Positions 8,025-18,249 of a DNA stretch of 64,000 nucleotides are shown here, piece after piece. A model generated the notes under the pieces. That model saw only the letters and a list, made by a program, of their open reading frames with translations. It ran no database searches and had not been told where the DNA came from. The stretch spans positions 62,001 through 126,000 of the forward strand of contig NZ_JAJHUO010000021.1 of the NCBI RefSeq assembly GCF_020859565.1, in the 5' to 3' direction. The first letter of the stretch is position 1. Every line of letters begins with the position of its first letter. The translations under genes and the position numbers were made by a program. Source of the stretch: Saccharothrix luteola (lineage in GTDB: Bacteria > Actinomycetota > Actinomycetes > Mycobacteriales > Pseudonocardiaceae).

Positions 8025-10802
8025 CTAGCTCTTGGACTTCGCCGGAGCCTTCTTGCGCGCGGGCGCCTTCTTGGCCGCCGGGGCCTTCTTCTTCGTCGTC
8101 GGCCCCTTGGCCCGCTTCTCGGCCAGCAGCTCGGCCGCCCGCTCGTCGGAGAGGCCCTCGACGCTGTCGGACTTGCGCAGCGACGCGTTGACCTCGCCGT
8201 CGGTCACGTACGGGCCGAACCGGCCCTCCTTGACCACCATCGGCTTGCCGGAGACCGGGTCCGCGCCCAGCTCCTTCAACGGCGGCGCGGCGGCGGCCCG
8301 GCCCCGCTTCTTCGGCTCGGCGTAGATCTTGAGCGCCTCGTCGAGGGTGACCGTGAACAGCTGGTCCTCGCTGGTCAGCGACCGCGAGTCGGTGCCCTTC
8401 TTCAGGTAGGGCCCGTACCGGCCGTTCTGCGCGGTGATCTCCGCGCCGGTCTCCGGGTCCTTGCCGACCACGCGCGGCAGCGAGAGCAGCCTCAGCGCGT
8501 CGTCCAGCGTGACCGTGTCCAGCGACATCGACTTGAACAGCGAGCCGGTGCGCGGCTTCGGCGCCTTCTTCGTGCCCTCCGGCGCCTCGGGCAGCACCTC
8601 GGTCACGTACGGGCCGAACCGGCCCTCCTTGGCCACGATCTCGTGCCCGGTGACCGGGTCGTTGCCCAGCGAGCGGCCTTCCTGCGGCGTGGCGAACAGC
8701 TTGTCCGCGATCTCGCGGTTCAGCTCGTCCGGCGGCAGGTCGTCGGGCAGGTTCGCCCGCTGCGCGCTGGTCGTGCCGTCCTCGCCCTCGACCTCGCGCT
8801 CCAGGTACGGCCCGTAGCGGCCGACCCGGACGTAGACCGTGCGGCCCTCGACGTCGGGGAACAGCGGGATCGAGTTGACCTCGCGGGCGTCGATCGCCTC
8901 GACGCTCGACCCGACCAGCTTCTTCAGCCCGCCGGAACGGCCGACAGACGACTCGGGGCCGACGTTGCCGCCGAAGTAGAACCCGGACAGCCACGTGGTC
9001 CGCTCCTGGCGACCCGCGGCGATGCCGTCGAGCTCGTCCTCCAGCGCGGCGGTGAAGTCGTAGTCCACGAGCCGGCCGAAGTGCTGCTCCAGCAGCCCGA
9101 CCACGGCGAACGCCACCCACGACGGGACCAGGGCGGAGCCCTTCTTCCACACGTAGCCGCGGTCCTGCACGGTGCTGATGATCGAGGCGTAGGTGGAGGG
9201 CCGGCCGATGCCGAGCTCCTCCATCGTCTTGATCAGGCTGGCCTCGGTGAAGCGCGGCGGCGGTGAGGTCGAGTGGCCGTCCGCGGACAGCTCGGCGGCC
9301 AGTAGCGCCTGGTCCTTGACCAGCTGCGGGAGGCGCGACTCGGCGTCGTCGGACTCGCCGCCGGCCTCCGAGTCGACCGTCTCCACGTAGGCCTTCAGGA
9401 AGCCCGCGAAGGTGATCGTGCGGCCGGAGGCGGCGAACGTGACGTCCTCGCCGCCCGCCGTGGTCCCGGAGATGCGGACCGACGTCGTGTTGCCGCGCGC
9501 GTCGGCCATCTGGGAGGCGATCGTGCGCTGCCAGATCAGCTCGTAGAGCTTGAACTCGTCGGACTCCAGCTCACGGGCCACCTGGCCGGGGGTGCGGAAC
9601 ACCTCGCCGGCCGGGCGGATCGCCTCGTGGGCTTCCTGCGCGTTCTTGACCTTGCGCGTGTACTGGCGCGGCTCCTTGGACACGAACTGCGAGCCGTACA
9701 GCTCGGTGGCCTGCGCCCGGGCCGCCGCGATCGCGGTCTCCGACAGCGTCGTGCTGTCGGTGCGCATGTAGGTGATGTAGCCGTTCTCGTACAGCTTCTG
9801 CGCGGTGCGCATGGTGCGGTCCGCGGAGAAGCGCAGCTTGCGGCCCGCCTCCTGCTGCAACGTGGAGGTCATGAACGGCGCGTACGGCTTGCGCGTGTAC
9901 GGCTTCTCCTCGACCGAGGAGACCGTCATGGAGGCGTTGACCAGGCCGTCCGCGATGGCCCTGGCCTGCGCCTCGTCCAGCACGCGGACGTCGGTGGGAG
10001 TTCCCTTGGGCCCTGCCTTGAGCCTGCCGTCGGAGCCGAAGTCGCGGCCCGTGGCCAGGCGCGTGCCGTCGACCGCGATCAGCCGGGCGCCGAACGTGCG
10101 GGGCGCGGCGTCCTCGCCCGCGTCCATGGTCGCCGAGACGTCCCAGTACGAGGCGGTGACGAACTTCATCCGCTCGCGCTCGCGCTCGACCACGATCCGG
10201 GTCGCCACGGACTGGACGCGGCCCGCCGAGAGCTTCGGCATGACCTTCTTCCAGAGCACCGGGCTGACCTCGTAGCCGTAGAGGCGGTCGAGGATGCGGC
10301 GGGTCTCCTGGGCGTCGACCAGGTCCTGGTCCAGGTCGCGCGGGTTCGCGGCGGCGGCGAGGATCGCGGGCTCGGTGATCTCGTGGAACACCATCCGCCG
10401 AACCGGGACCTTCGGCTTCAGCGTGTCGAGCAGGTGCCAGGCGATGGCCTCGCCCTCGCGGTCGCCGTCTGTCGCGAGGTAGAGCTCGTCGACGTCCTTG
10501 AGCAGCTCCTTCAGCTCGGAGACGGTCGACCTCTTGTCCGGCGTGACGACGTACAGCGGCTCGAAGCCGTGGTCGACGTCGACCCCGAGGCGGGCCCACG
10601 GCATGCCCTTGTACTTCGCGGGCACGTCGGCCGCGCCGCGGGGCAGGTCGCGGATGTGCCCCTTGGATGACTCCACGACGAAGTCGCTGCCGAGGTACGA
10701 CGCGATCTTCCGCGCCTTCGCGGGCGACTCGACGATCACCAACCGCCGGTTGCCGCTCGCTGATCCCCCGTTTGTCTTCCTCGCCCGTGTCGATCCAGCC
10801 AC
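8025..10802 (-). CDS. topA: DNA topoisomerase I
   Basis: 925 residues. TOPRIM domain at the N-terminus (RLVIVESPAKARKIASYLG; DGDREGEAIAWHL holds the metal-binding acidic triad), the gate domain, and the catalytic tyrosine in YITYMRTDS. The C-terminal half carries several actinobacterial Topo_C repeats ending GRFGPYV / GRYGPYL and a Lys/Ala-rich tail (KKKAPAAKKAPARKK) that binds DNA; the four-cysteine zinc fingers of enteric TopA are absent, as usual in actinobacteria. The GTG at 10802 is preceded by a purine-rich GAGAGCGGGA; a longer in-frame extension to 10898 looks non-coding. It relaxes negative supercoils. Matches Rv3646c in order. Confidence 0.95.
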   Translation of the reverse strand: MAGSTRARKTNGGSASGNRRLVIVESPAKARKIASYLGSDFVVESSKGHIRDLPRGAADVPAKYKGMPWARLGVDVDHGFEPLYVVTPDKRSTVSELKELLKDVDELYLATDGDREGEAIAWHLLDTLKPKVPVRRMVFHEITEPAILAAAANPRDLDQDLVDAQETRRILDRLYGYEVSPVLWKKVMPKLSAGRVQSVATRIVVERERERMKFVTASYWDVSATMDAGEDAAPRTFGARLIAVDGTRLATGRDFGSDGRLKAGPKGTPTDVRVLDEAQARAIADGLVNASMTVSSVEEKPYTRKPYAPFMTSTLQQEAGRKLRFSADRTMRTAQKLYENGYITYMRTDSTTLSETAIAAARAQATELYGSQFVSKEPRQYTRKVKNAQEAHEAIRPAGEVFRTPGQVARELESDEFKLYELIWQRTIASQMADARGNTTSVRISGTTAGGEDVTFAASGRTITFAGFLKAYVETVDSEAGGESDDAESRLPQLVKDQALLAAELSADGHSTSPPPRFTEASLIKTMEELGIGRPSTYASIISTVQDRGYVWKKGSALVPSWVAFAVVGLLEQHFGRLVDYDFTAALEDELDGIAAGRQERTTWLSGFYFGGNVGPESSVGRSGGLKKLVGSSVEAIDAREVNSIPLFPDVEGRTVYVRVGRYGPYLEREVEGEDGTTSAQRANLPDDLPPDELNREIADKLFATPQEGRSLGNDPVTGHEIVAKEGRFGPYVTEVLPEAPEGTKKAPKPRTGSLFKSMSLDTVTLDDALRLLSLPRVVGKDPETGAEITAQNGRYGPYLKKGTDSRSLTSEDQLFTVTLDEALKIYAEPKKRGRAAAAPPLKELGADPVSGKPMVVKEGRFGPYVTDGEVNASLRKSDSVEGLSDERAAELLAEKRAKGPTTKKKAPAAKKAPARKKAPAKSKS

Positions 10803-10928
10803 GCCGTCCCGCTCTCTTCGAACACTGTGTCCCGACCCGCCAGTGTGCACTGTCCTTCGTCGCCGCTGGGCAGCCCTGGTCGGGACAGGGTGACACAACT
10901 GTGCCGGATCCTCTGCCAGGAGGACGCG

Positions 10929-11861
10929 CTACGCGGCCGGCCAGGTGCGTTCCGCGACGCCCCTCGGCGCGCGTCCGACCAGCTCGGCGAGCCGTTCGAG
11001 CCGCCGCCTGCCGACGACGCGCAACGCCGGTCCCCCGGCTTTCCCGGTCAAGAGTGTCGAGGGGAGGCCCGACGTGGCCAATGCTTTTCGCAACGCTTCG
11101 TGCGTGTCGGGCGCCTCGGGGTCGAGGCCGAGGAGGTACCCGGAGCCGGACTCGACCCACCGGCCGGACGTGAGCGCCCACAGCCGCAGGGCCGCGCCGT
11201 CGAGCGTGAGATCAGGTGGGACGACCTTGCGGTCGCCGTCGAACCACTGCGCCGCCAACCCGGCCAGGTCGGTGCGGAAAGCCGTCGTGACCTGCCAGGA
11301 CTCGATGACCACCGGTTCGGCCGTCTCGGTCTCGGTCTCGGTCTCGGCTGACTCCGCTTCCGGCTCGGGCTCGATTTCGGGTTCCGGCTCCGGGTCGGCC
11401 GGTCCCCGCCGGCCCGAGCCGATCACCACGGGCGCGAACCCGTCCGGCTCGTCGTCGAGCAGCTCGTCCAGGGGTTCGTCCAGGTCGTGCGGGGGCTCGT
11501 CCAGGTCGTCGAGGGGTTCGCCCAGCTCGTCCGGGACGGGTTCGTCGGGAGCGGGTTCGTCCGCGGCGGCCTCGACCCCGGCCGGCTCGTCCACCGCCGA
11601 TCCGGCCGCTTCGGGCTCGTCCTCGGTGACCACGGCCCGGGCCCGCACCGTCCGGACCAGTTCGACCTGCGCCTGCACGCCCCGCTCGGCCAGCGCCGCC
11701 GCCACCGCGGCAGCCCGGTCCCGGGTGTCGAGACCCACCGACACCCGGGCCGCACGTCCACGGGCGAAGCCCAGCGCCCGGCCGGGCCCGCACAGCAGGC
11801 CCGCCAGGTCACCGACGCAAGGCTGTCTCGCCTCGGCCGAGTAGAAGGACAATTGCCCCAC
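10929..11861 (-). CDS. Conserved hypothetical protein with acidic central repeats
   Basis: 310 residues. The N-terminal about 75 residues (DLAGLLCGPGRALGFARGRAA..., RVSVGLDTRDRAAAVAAALAERG) and the C-terminal about 120 (VTTAFRTDLAGLAAQWFDGD, DLTLDGAALRLWALTSGRW) look like two globular parts separated by a long acidic linker of DEP/LDE and Thr-Glu repeats. The hexamer CTCGGT is repeated near 11324-11347 within the linker. No catalytic motif is recognised. A TACGCT box eight bases before the GTG suggests a leaderless transcript. It lies downstream of nothing obviously related, 126 bases from topA. Confidence 0.6.
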   Translation of the reverse strand: MGQLSFYSAEARQPCVGDLAGLLCGPGRALGFARGRAARVSVGLDTRDRAAAVAAALAERGVQAQVELVRTVRARAVVTEDEPEAAGSAVDEPAGVEAAADEPAPDEPVPDELGEPLDDLDEPPHDLDEPLDELLDDEPDGFAPVVIGSGRRGPADPEPEPEIEPEPEAESAETETETETAEPVVIESWQVTTAFRTDLAGLAAQWFDGDRKVVPPDLTLDGAALRLWALTSGRWVESGSGYLLGLDPEAPDTHEALRKALATSGLPSTLLTGKAGGPALRVVGRRRLERLAELVGRAPRGVAERTWPAA

Positions 11862-11951
11862 GAAGACGCAGCGTAGAACACACGTTCGACCACGGCCAGT
11901 CTCCGAAGGGCTGAACCACGTACCCCAATGGCCTCAGGCGTCCCAGCGGTG

Positions 11952-12557
11952 TCAGCTGCCGAGGCTCTTCAGCGTCTCGGCCATCGCCACGCACTGCGGG
12001 GCCTGCTTGAACGCCTCGCCGAGCTTCGGGTCCTCCTGGAGCTTCTTGATCTGCTCCTGGAGCTTGGACGGGTCGGCCTCGTCGCTGCCCAGCTCACCGA
12101 GCTTGGTGGAGAACTCCGGGTCGGCCGGGTCCAGCGCGGCCAGCTCGCCGTTGACCGTCACCATCTCCTTGCCGGAGTCGGTGAAGAACTTGACCAGCTC
12201 GTCGTGCAGGGCCTGGCTCTCCGCCGTGGGCGCGCCCAGGTCCGCCAGCTTCTCGCCGGCCTCGGTGAGCGACTTCCCCGCCTTCGAGGTGTAGTCCAGC
12301 ATCGCGGTCTTCTGCGCGGCCGGGTCCTGCGCACCACCCTCGAACATGGCCTTCAGCAGGTCCACGACGCCCTCGATGGTGGGGCTGATGCCCTCGCAGA
12401 ACGTGCCGGTCCACTCGACCGGGTCGGCGGTGGCCGCCGCGGTCGTGGTCGTGGTGGTCGCGGTCGAACCGGACGACGAGGACGAGCCGCCACCCCCGCA
12501 CGCGGACGTGACCAGGACTGCGGCGAACACGCCGGCGAGCGCGACACGGTGCTTCAC
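11952..12557 (-). CDS. Lipoprotein of unknown function
   Basis: 201 residues from the GTG at 12557, which has GGGGGG eight bases upstream. A lipobox VTSAC follows a short hydrophobic signal, then a Gly/Ser/Thr-rich tether and a helical domain beginning FCEGISPTIEGVVDLLKAM. A second cysteine near the C-terminus (APQCVAMAETL) probably forms a disulphide with the FCEG cysteine. The neighbouring lipoprotein has the same plan, suggesting a duplicated pair. No ligand can be inferred. Confidence 0.7.
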   Translation of the reverse strand: MKHRVALAGVFAAVLVTSACGGGGSSSSSGSTATTTTTTAAATADPVEWTGTFCEGISPTIEGVVDLLKAMFEGGAQDPAAQKTAMLDYTSKAGKSLTEAGEKLADLGAPTAESQALHDELVKFFTDSGKEMVTVNGELAALDPADPEFSTKLGELGSDEADPSKLQEQIKKLQEDPKLGEAFKQAPQCVAMAETLKSLGS

Positions 12558-12602
12558 GGAAATGCCCCCCAAATCGGGTGAAAAAGGTGAGGGGGCAACG
12601 TA

Positions 12603-13187
12603 CTACGAGGTCGGTGTGACGGGCTCCGACGGCCTCAGCGTCCGCAGGTCCTGGCAGGCCGCCGCCTTCTCGGCCGCCGCCGACAGCTCCGGCGACGCCT
12701 CCAGCTGCTTCAGCGGCGCGACGAAATCATCCAGCCGTGTGATGGCCTCGCCGGCGGCCTGCAACCCGCCGACCGGGTCGTTGGCGTCCGCCGCCTCGAT
12801 GGCCGCCTTGGCGTCGCTGAAGTTCTTCGCGATGTCGGTGAACGTCGCCGCCATCTGCTCGACCTGCTGGTCACCGCCCGCCACCGGCGACGGCCCCACG
12901 TCGCGCAGCTTGGTCGCGGTCTGGGTGAACGCGTCGGCCATCTGGCCCATGTACGCGCCCATGTCCGCCTTCAGCTTCGCCGGGTCGTTCGCGTCCAGCT
13001 GCGGAGGGGTCTTCGGCACCGTGGCGAACGACGCCGCCGCCGTGCACACCTTGTCCATGTACGCCACCGCCGCTGCGTCGGACGCAGCCGCGGACGACGA
13101 CGTGGGCGCGGTCGAGTCGTCCCCGGACCCGCACCCGGCAACCGCCACGACCAGGGCGGTCGCGGCGACCAGCGGCAGAAGTCTCAT
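12603..13187 (-). CDS. Lipoprotein, paralogue-like neighbour
   Basis: 194 residues from the ATG at 13187 (GGGGAG seven bases upstream). Lipobox VAGC, Ser/Ala tether, then an alpha-helical domain with a first cysteine in VCTAAASFATVP and a second near the end in AAACQDLRTL. The spacing of cysteines and the long central helices match the adjacent lipoprotein gene 45 bases away, so both may be arms of one ancient duplication. Probably attached to the outer face of the membrane. Role unknown. Confidence 0.7.
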   Translation of the reverse strand: MRLLPLVAATALVVAVAGCGSGDDSTAPTSSSAAASDAAAVAYMDKVCTAAASFATVPKTPPQLDANDPAKLKADMGAYMGQMADAFTQTATKLRDVGPSPVAGGDQQVEQMAATFTDIAKNFSDAKAAIEAADANDPVGGLQAAGEAITRLDDFVAPLKQLEASPELSAAAEKAAACQDLRTLRPSEPVTPTS

Positions 13188-13331
13188 CAGGGTGCTCCCC
13201 ATCGTCGTGTGCGACGCCGATCCCGGGCGACACCCAACAGTGTGCCCCCATCCGGGCGCGCCCACCCGGCCTACCCGGACGTGGGAGGGCGGGGTGCCCC
13301 CGACCGCGGCACCCCGCCCCCCACTCGCACG

Positions 13332-15635
13332 TCACGCGGAGGTGGTGACCTCCGCCGGGGTGTCCGAGATCGCCGTGCCGCGCCGCTTGGACACGACCAC
13401 GGCGCCCACGATGACCACGACCGCCACGATCGCGATCGCGTACCGGATGCCCGCCGACTCGCCCGAGCCGACGGAGAACCCGACGATCGCGGGCGCGATC
13501 AGCACCGAGACCAGGTTCATCACCTTGATCAGCGGGTTGATGGCCGGACCGGCGGTGTCCTTGAACGGGTCGCCGACGGTGTCGCCGATGACGGTCGCGG
13601 CGTGGGCGTCGGAGCCCTTGCCGCCGTGGTTGCCGTCCTCGACCAGCTTCTTCGCGTTGTCCCAGGCGCCACCGGAGTTGGCCAGGAACACCGCCATCAG
13701 CGTGCCGGTGGCGATCGCGCCGGCCAGGTAACCGGCCAGCGGGCCGACACCGAGGCCGAAGCCGACCGCGATCGGCGCCAGCACCGCGAGCAGGCCGGGG
13801 GTGGCCAGCTCGCGCAGCGAGTCCCTCGTGCAGATGTCGACGACCTTGCCGTACTCCGGCTTGACCGTGCCGTCCATGATCCCGGGGTTGTCGCGGAACT
13901 GGCGGCGCACCTCGAACACGATCGCGCCCGCCGCGCGGGTCACCGCGTTGACCGCGAGACCGGAGAACATGAACACCACGGCCGCGCCGATGATGAGGCC
14001 GACCAGCACGTTCGGGCTGAACACCACGTTGGTGAACGACACCGGCACCTCGCCGAGGCCCACCTGCACGTCCCGCAGCGCCTGCTCGATCGCGTCCTTG
14101 TAGGAGCCGAACAGCGCGGTCGCCGCCAGCACGGCGGTGGCGATCGCGATGCCCTTGGTGATGGCCTTGGTGGTGTTGCCCACCGCGTCGAGCTCGGTGA
14201 GGATCTGCGCGCCCTCGCCGTCCACGTCGCCGGACATCTCCGCGATGCCCTGCGCGTTGTCGGAGACGGGGCCGAAGGTGTCCATGGCCACGATGACGCC
14301 GACCGTGGTCAGCAGGCCGCAGCCGGCCAGCGCGACCGCGAACAGCGACACGACCACCGAGCCGGACAGCAGGAACGCGCCGTAGACCGCGCCGCCGATG
14401 ACCAGCGCGGTGTAGACCGCCGACTCGAAGCCGACCGAGATGCCGGACAGGATGACGGTCGCCGCGCCGGTGAGCGAGGTGCGACCGACCTCCTTGACCG
14501 GCTTGTGCTCGGTGCCGGTGAAGTAGCCGGTCAGCCACAGGATGACGCCCGCCAGCACGATGCCGATGATCACCGCGACGGCGGCGATCAGGGCCGGGTT
14601 GCCCGGCGTGCCCGCGATCTCCTCCGACACGCCGGCGAGGCCCGCGAACGAGCTGGGCAGGAACACGAACGCCGCCACCGTGCACAGCACCGCCGAGATG
14701 ACCGCCGAGATGTAGAACGAGCGGTTGATCGCGGTGAGGCCGTTCTCGCCGGTGCGGGCACTGGTGATGTAGACGCCGATGACCGCCGTGAGCACGCCGA
14801 TCGCGGGCACGATCAGCGGGAACAGCAGGCCCTTCGCGCCGAACGCGGCCGTGCCGAGGATCAGCGACGCGACCAGGGTGACCGCGTAGGACTCGAACAG
14901 GTCCGCCGCCATGCCGGCGCAGTCGCCGACGTTGTCGCCCACGTTGTCGGCGATGGTCGCGGCGTTGCGCGGGTCGTCCTCGGGGATGCCCTGCTCGACC
15001 TTGCCGACCAGGTCCGCGCCGACGTCGGCGGCCTTGGTGAAGATGCCGCCGCCGACCCGCATGAACATGGCGAGCAGGGCGGCGCCGAAGCCGAAGCCCT
15101 CCAGCACCCTGGGCGCCTGGCCGACGTAGACGAACACGACCAGGGCCGCGCCGAACAGGCCGAGGCCGACGGTGAACATGCCGACCACGCCGCCGGTGCG
15201 GAACGCGATCCGCATGGCCTTCTCCCGGCCGCCGGTCTCCTTGGCGGCGGCGGCGACGCGCACGTTCGCGCGGGTCGACAGCCACATGCCGAGGTAGCCG
15301 ATGACGGCGGAGAAGCCGGCGCCGACGAGGAAGAACAGCGACCTGCCGATCCGTTCGCCGATGTCCTCGGCAGGAAGCGCGAACAGCAGCACGAACACGA
15401 TCACGACGAAGATGCCGAGCGTTCGGAACTGCCGGTTGAGGTAGGCCGCTGCGCCCTCTTGGACCGCCTTGGCGATGTCCTGCATCTTGGAGGTGCCCTG
15501 GCCCGCGGCCAGCACCTCCCGGAGCAGCACGTAGCCCACGGCCAGGGCAGCCAGGGCGACCACGGCGACCACGGCCACGAGGCCGCGATCACCTCCGGAG
15601 AGCTCGAGGCCCTCCGCGAGGAATTGCCGGGACAT
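13332..15635 (-). CDS. hppA: K+-independent proton-pumping membrane pyrophosphatase
   Basis: 767 residues, about sixteen membrane helices. The pyrophosphate site is seen in DVGADLVGKVEQGIPEDDPRN (split here as DVGADLVGKVE and GIPEDDPRN), DNVGDNVGDCAGMAADLFES and the C-terminal DTVGDPFKDTAGPAINPLIK. The motif GNTTKAITKG carries Lys where K+-dependent enzymes have Ala, so the K+-independent H+-pumping type is predicted. It hydrolyses PPi and exports protons, saving biosynthetic energy. The ATG at 15635 has a strong AGGAGG six bases upstream; longer forms are unlikely. Confidence 0.95.
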   Translation of the reverse strand: MSRQFLAEGLELSGGDRGLVAVVAVVALAALAVGYVLLREVLAAGQGTSKMQDIAKAVQEGAAAYLNRQFRTLGIFVVIVFVLLFALPAEDIGERIGRSLFFLVGAGFSAVIGYLGMWLSTRANVRVAAAAKETGGREKAMRIAFRTGGVVGMFTVGLGLFGAALVVFVYVGQAPRVLEGFGFGAALLAMFMRVGGGIFTKAADVGADLVGKVEQGIPEDDPRNAATIADNVGDNVGDCAGMAADLFESYAVTLVASLILGTAAFGAKGLLFPLIVPAIGVLTAVIGVYITSARTGENGLTAINRSFYISAVISAVLCTVAAFVFLPSSFAGLAGVSEEIAGTPGNPALIAAVAVIIGIVLAGVILWLTGYFTGTEHKPVKEVGRTSLTGAATVILSGISVGFESAVYTALVIGGAVYGAFLLSGSVVVSLFAVALAGCGLLTTVGVIVAMDTFGPVSDNAQGIAEMSGDVDGEGAQILTELDAVGNTTKAITKGIAIATAVLAATALFGSYKDAIEQALRDVQVGLGEVPVSFTNVVFSPNVLVGLIIGAAVVFMFSGLAVNAVTRAAGAIVFEVRRQFRDNPGIMDGTVKPEYGKVVDICTRDSLRELATPGLLAVLAPIAVGFGLGVGPLAGYLAGAIATGTLMAVFLANSGGAWDNAKKLVEDGNHGGKGSDAHAATVIGDTVGDPFKDTAGPAINPLIKVMNLVSVLIAPAIVGFSVGSGESAGIRYAIAIVAVVVIVGAVVVSKRRGTAISDTPAEVTTSA

Positions 15636-15870
15636 CCGTCCTCCTGGTGAGTTTTCCAAGCCCAATGCCAGGGCCACCCCGCTGATGTGAGGCGGGTCAC
15701 TCACGCGACTGTCAGCCCCGACACAACGTGATGCACCCCTCATTGGATGCGATAGCGGCGGAGTCTATTCATAGTGCGCAACCAGGCAACAACGCGTCCC
15801 GATCCGTACACACACCGTTATCCGCAGAGGTGGGGTCAGGATCTCGGTCGGGTGTGCGAAGCTGCGCCAC

Positions 15871-18249
15871 GTGGCGAACCAGGGACGTCGTTTGCTGGAC
15901 CGGGTCCTCGCCGGGGTACCCGCGGGCGAATCACCGTTGACGCACACCGAAGAGCAGCCCCCGCGTCCCGCGCAACCCGTCGAGTGGCCGGCGTGGGCAG
16001 CTGATCCGGTGGTGTCCGCGCTGGTGGGACGGGGTGTGACCCGACCGTGGCGGCACCAGGTGGAAGCGGCGGCGCACGCGTGGTCCGGATCACACGTCGT
16101 GGTGGCGACGGGCACCGCGTCGGGCAAATCGCTGGCGTACCAATTGCCGGTCCTCAGCGCGTTGACAGTTGATCCGAAGGCAACAGCCCTGTACCTCGCA
16201 CCCACGAAGGCGTTGGGCGCGGACCAGTTGAGATCGGTGAGCGGTTTGGGCGTGCCGGGCGTGCGCGCGGCGTCGTTCGACGGCGACACGCCGATGGCGG
16301 AACGCGATTGGGTGCGAGCGCACGCCAACTGGGTGTTCAGCAACCCGGACATGCTGCACCGCGGCGTGCTGCCCAACCACGCCCGGTGGATCAGGTTCCT
16401 GCGCCGGCTGTCGTACGTGGTGGTCGACGAATGTCACACGTACAGGGGAGTTTTCGGCTCGCACGTGGCGTTGCTGCTGCGGCGGCTGCGGCGGGTCGCG
16501 CAGCTGTACGGCGCGGATCCCGTGTTCGTGCTGGCGTCGGCGACGGTGGCCGATCCGGCGGCGTCCGCGTCGGCGTTGCTCGGCGCGCCGTGCGAGGCGG
16601 TGACAGAGGACGGGTCGCCGCGCGCGGGGCGGACGGTGGCGTTGTGGGAGCCGCCGCTGCTGGACGACCTGGAGGGCGAGAACGGGGCGCCGGTGCGGCG
16701 CTCGGCGGGCGCGGAGACGGCGCGGATCCTGGCCGACCTGGTCGTGGAGGGCGCGCGGTCGTTGGCGTTCGTGCGGTCGCGGGTGGGCGCGGAGCTGACC
16801 GCGTTGGGCGCGCGGCGGGTGCTGTCGGAGGTCGACCCTTCGCTGGCCGAGCGGGTGGCCGCCTACCGGGGTGGGTACCTGCCGGAGGAGCGGCGGTCGC
16901 TGGAGCGCGCCGTGTCGTCGGGCGAGCTGCTCGGCGTGGCGACGACGAACGCGTTGGAGCTCGGCGTGGACATCGTCGGGTTGGACGCCGTGGTGGTGGC
17001 CGGTTTCCCGGGCACGCTGGCGTCGTTCTGGCAGCAGGCCGGGCGGGCGGGGCGGACGGAGGACACCGACGCGCTCGTGGTGTTCGTGGCGCGGGACGAC
17101 CCGTTGGACACCTACCTGGTGCACAACCCGTCGGCGGTGCTGGACAAGCCGGTCGAGGCGACGGTGCTGGACCCCACCAACCCGTACGTGCTGGAGCCCC
17201 AGTTGGCGTGCGCCGCGGCGGAGCTGCCGCTGACGCCGGAGTCGCTGGAGTCGTTCGGCGGTGACGCGGCGTTGGCCGTGGTGGAGGACATGGTGGCGCG
17301 GCGGGTGCTGCGGCGGCGGCCGAACGGCTGGTACTGGACCTCGCACGACCGGCCGCACGCGTCCGTGGACATCCGCGGGTCCGGCGGCGAGCAGGTCGTG
17401 GTGGTGGAGGCCGATTCGGGGCGGATGCTCGGCACGGTCGACCCCGGTTCGGCGTGCTGGCAGGTGCACTCCGGCGCCGTCTACCTGCACCAGGGCGAGT
17501 CGTACGTGGTGGACGAGCTGGACCTGGACAGCGGTCTCGCGATGGTGCACGCCGAGAAGCCGGACTGGACGACGACCGCGCGTGACACCAAGGACATCTC
17601 GGTGGTGCGGGTGCTGGAGAAGCGCTCGTTCGACGGGGTGACGGTGTGCCTCGGCGAGGTCGAGGTGACCTCGCAGGTCGTCGGCTACCTGCGGAAACTG
17701 CCGTCCGGGCAGGTGGTCGACTCGGTGCCGCTGTCGCTGCCCGCGCAGACCTTGGTGACGCGGGCGGTCTGGTACACGGTGTCAGCGGAGTTGCTCGGCA
17801 GTGCGCCGGGGGGCGCCGGTCTGGCTCCGGCGCGCGTCCCCGGCGCACTGCACGCCGCCGAACACGCGGCGATCGGCCTGCTACCGCTCTTCGCGACCTG
17901 TGACCGCTGGGACATCGGCGGAGTCTCGACCGCACTGCACCAGGACACCGGGGAGGCGACGGTGTTCGTGCACGACGGTCATCCCGGGGGAGCCGGGTTC
18001 GCCGACCGCGGGTTCAACGCGGTAGTCCCGTGGTTGGTCGCTACTAGGGAGGCCATCGCGGCTTGCGCGTGCCCGGCCGGGTGCCCGTCCTGCGTGCAGT
18101 CGCCGAAGTGCGGGAATGGCAACGATCCGCTGGACAAGGCTGGCGGGGTGGCCGTGCTGGACGTCGTGCTCGGGGTGGTCGGGGAGAGCCGACACGACGT
18201 CCGGCACGGCCGAGTCGATCAGGACCGGTCGGCGGCGACCAGGCCGTAG
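15871..18249 (+). CDS. DECH-box helicase of the helicase/secretion neighbourhood (DUF1998 zinc site)
   Basis: 792 residues. Superfamily 2 motifs in order: Q-like RPWRHQ, motif I ATGTASGKS, motif Ia APTKALGADQ, motif II DECH (VVVDECHTYRG), motif III SAT, and motif VI QQAGRAGR. The C-terminal DUF1998-type domain holds a cysteine cluster CACPAGCPSCVQSPKC that should bind zinc. This matches the actinobacterial family found beside Tad genes (Rv3649-like, TIGR03817 type) and resembles Bacillus MrfA/YprA, a DNA repair helicase. A DNA-repair role is inferred by family only. It converges on and overlaps the next gene by 31 bases. Confidence 0.9.
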   Translation: MANQGRRLLDRVLAGVPAGESPLTHTEEQPPRPAQPVEWPAWAADPVVSALVGRGVTRPWRHQVEAAAHAWSGSHVVVATGTASGKSLAYQLPVLSALTVDPKATALYLAPTKALGADQLRSVSGLGVPGVRAASFDGDTPMAERDWVRAHANWVFSNPDMLHRGVLPNHARWIRFLRRLSYVVVDECHTYRGVFGSHVALLLRRLRRVAQLYGADPVFVLASATVADPAASASALLGAPCEAVTEDGSPRAGRTVALWEPPLLDDLEGENGAPVRRSAGAETARILADLVVEGARSLAFVRSRVGAELTALGARRVLSEVDPSLAERVAAYRGGYLPEERRSLERAVSSGELLGVATTNALELGVDIVGLDAVVVAGFPGTLASFWQQAGRAGRTEDTDALVVFVARDDPLDTYLVHNPSAVLDKPVEATVLDPTNPYVLEPQLACAAAELPLTPESLESFGGDAALAVVEDMVARRVLRRRPNGWYWTSHDRPHASVDIRGSGGEQVVVVEADSGRMLGTVDPGSACWQVHSGAVYLHQGESYVVDELDLDSGLAMVHAEKPDWTTTARDTKDISVVRVLEKRSFDGVTVCLGEVEVTSQVVGYLRKLPSGQVVDSVPLSLPAQTLVTRAVWYTVSAELLGSAPGGAGLAPARVPGALHAAEHAAIGLLPLFATCDRWDIGGVSTALHQDTGEATVFVHDGHPGGAGFADRGFNAVVPWLVATREAIAACACPAGCPSCVQSPKCGNGNDPLDKAGGVAVLDVVLGVVGESRHDVRHGRVDQDRSAATRP

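Noticed and set aside
12871..15285. 804-residue open frame antiparallel to the lipoprotein and hppA genes
   Set aside because: It is a low-complexity Arg/Gly/His-rich shadow frame of the membrane pyrophosphatase gene, which has clear motifs and a strong ribosome site.
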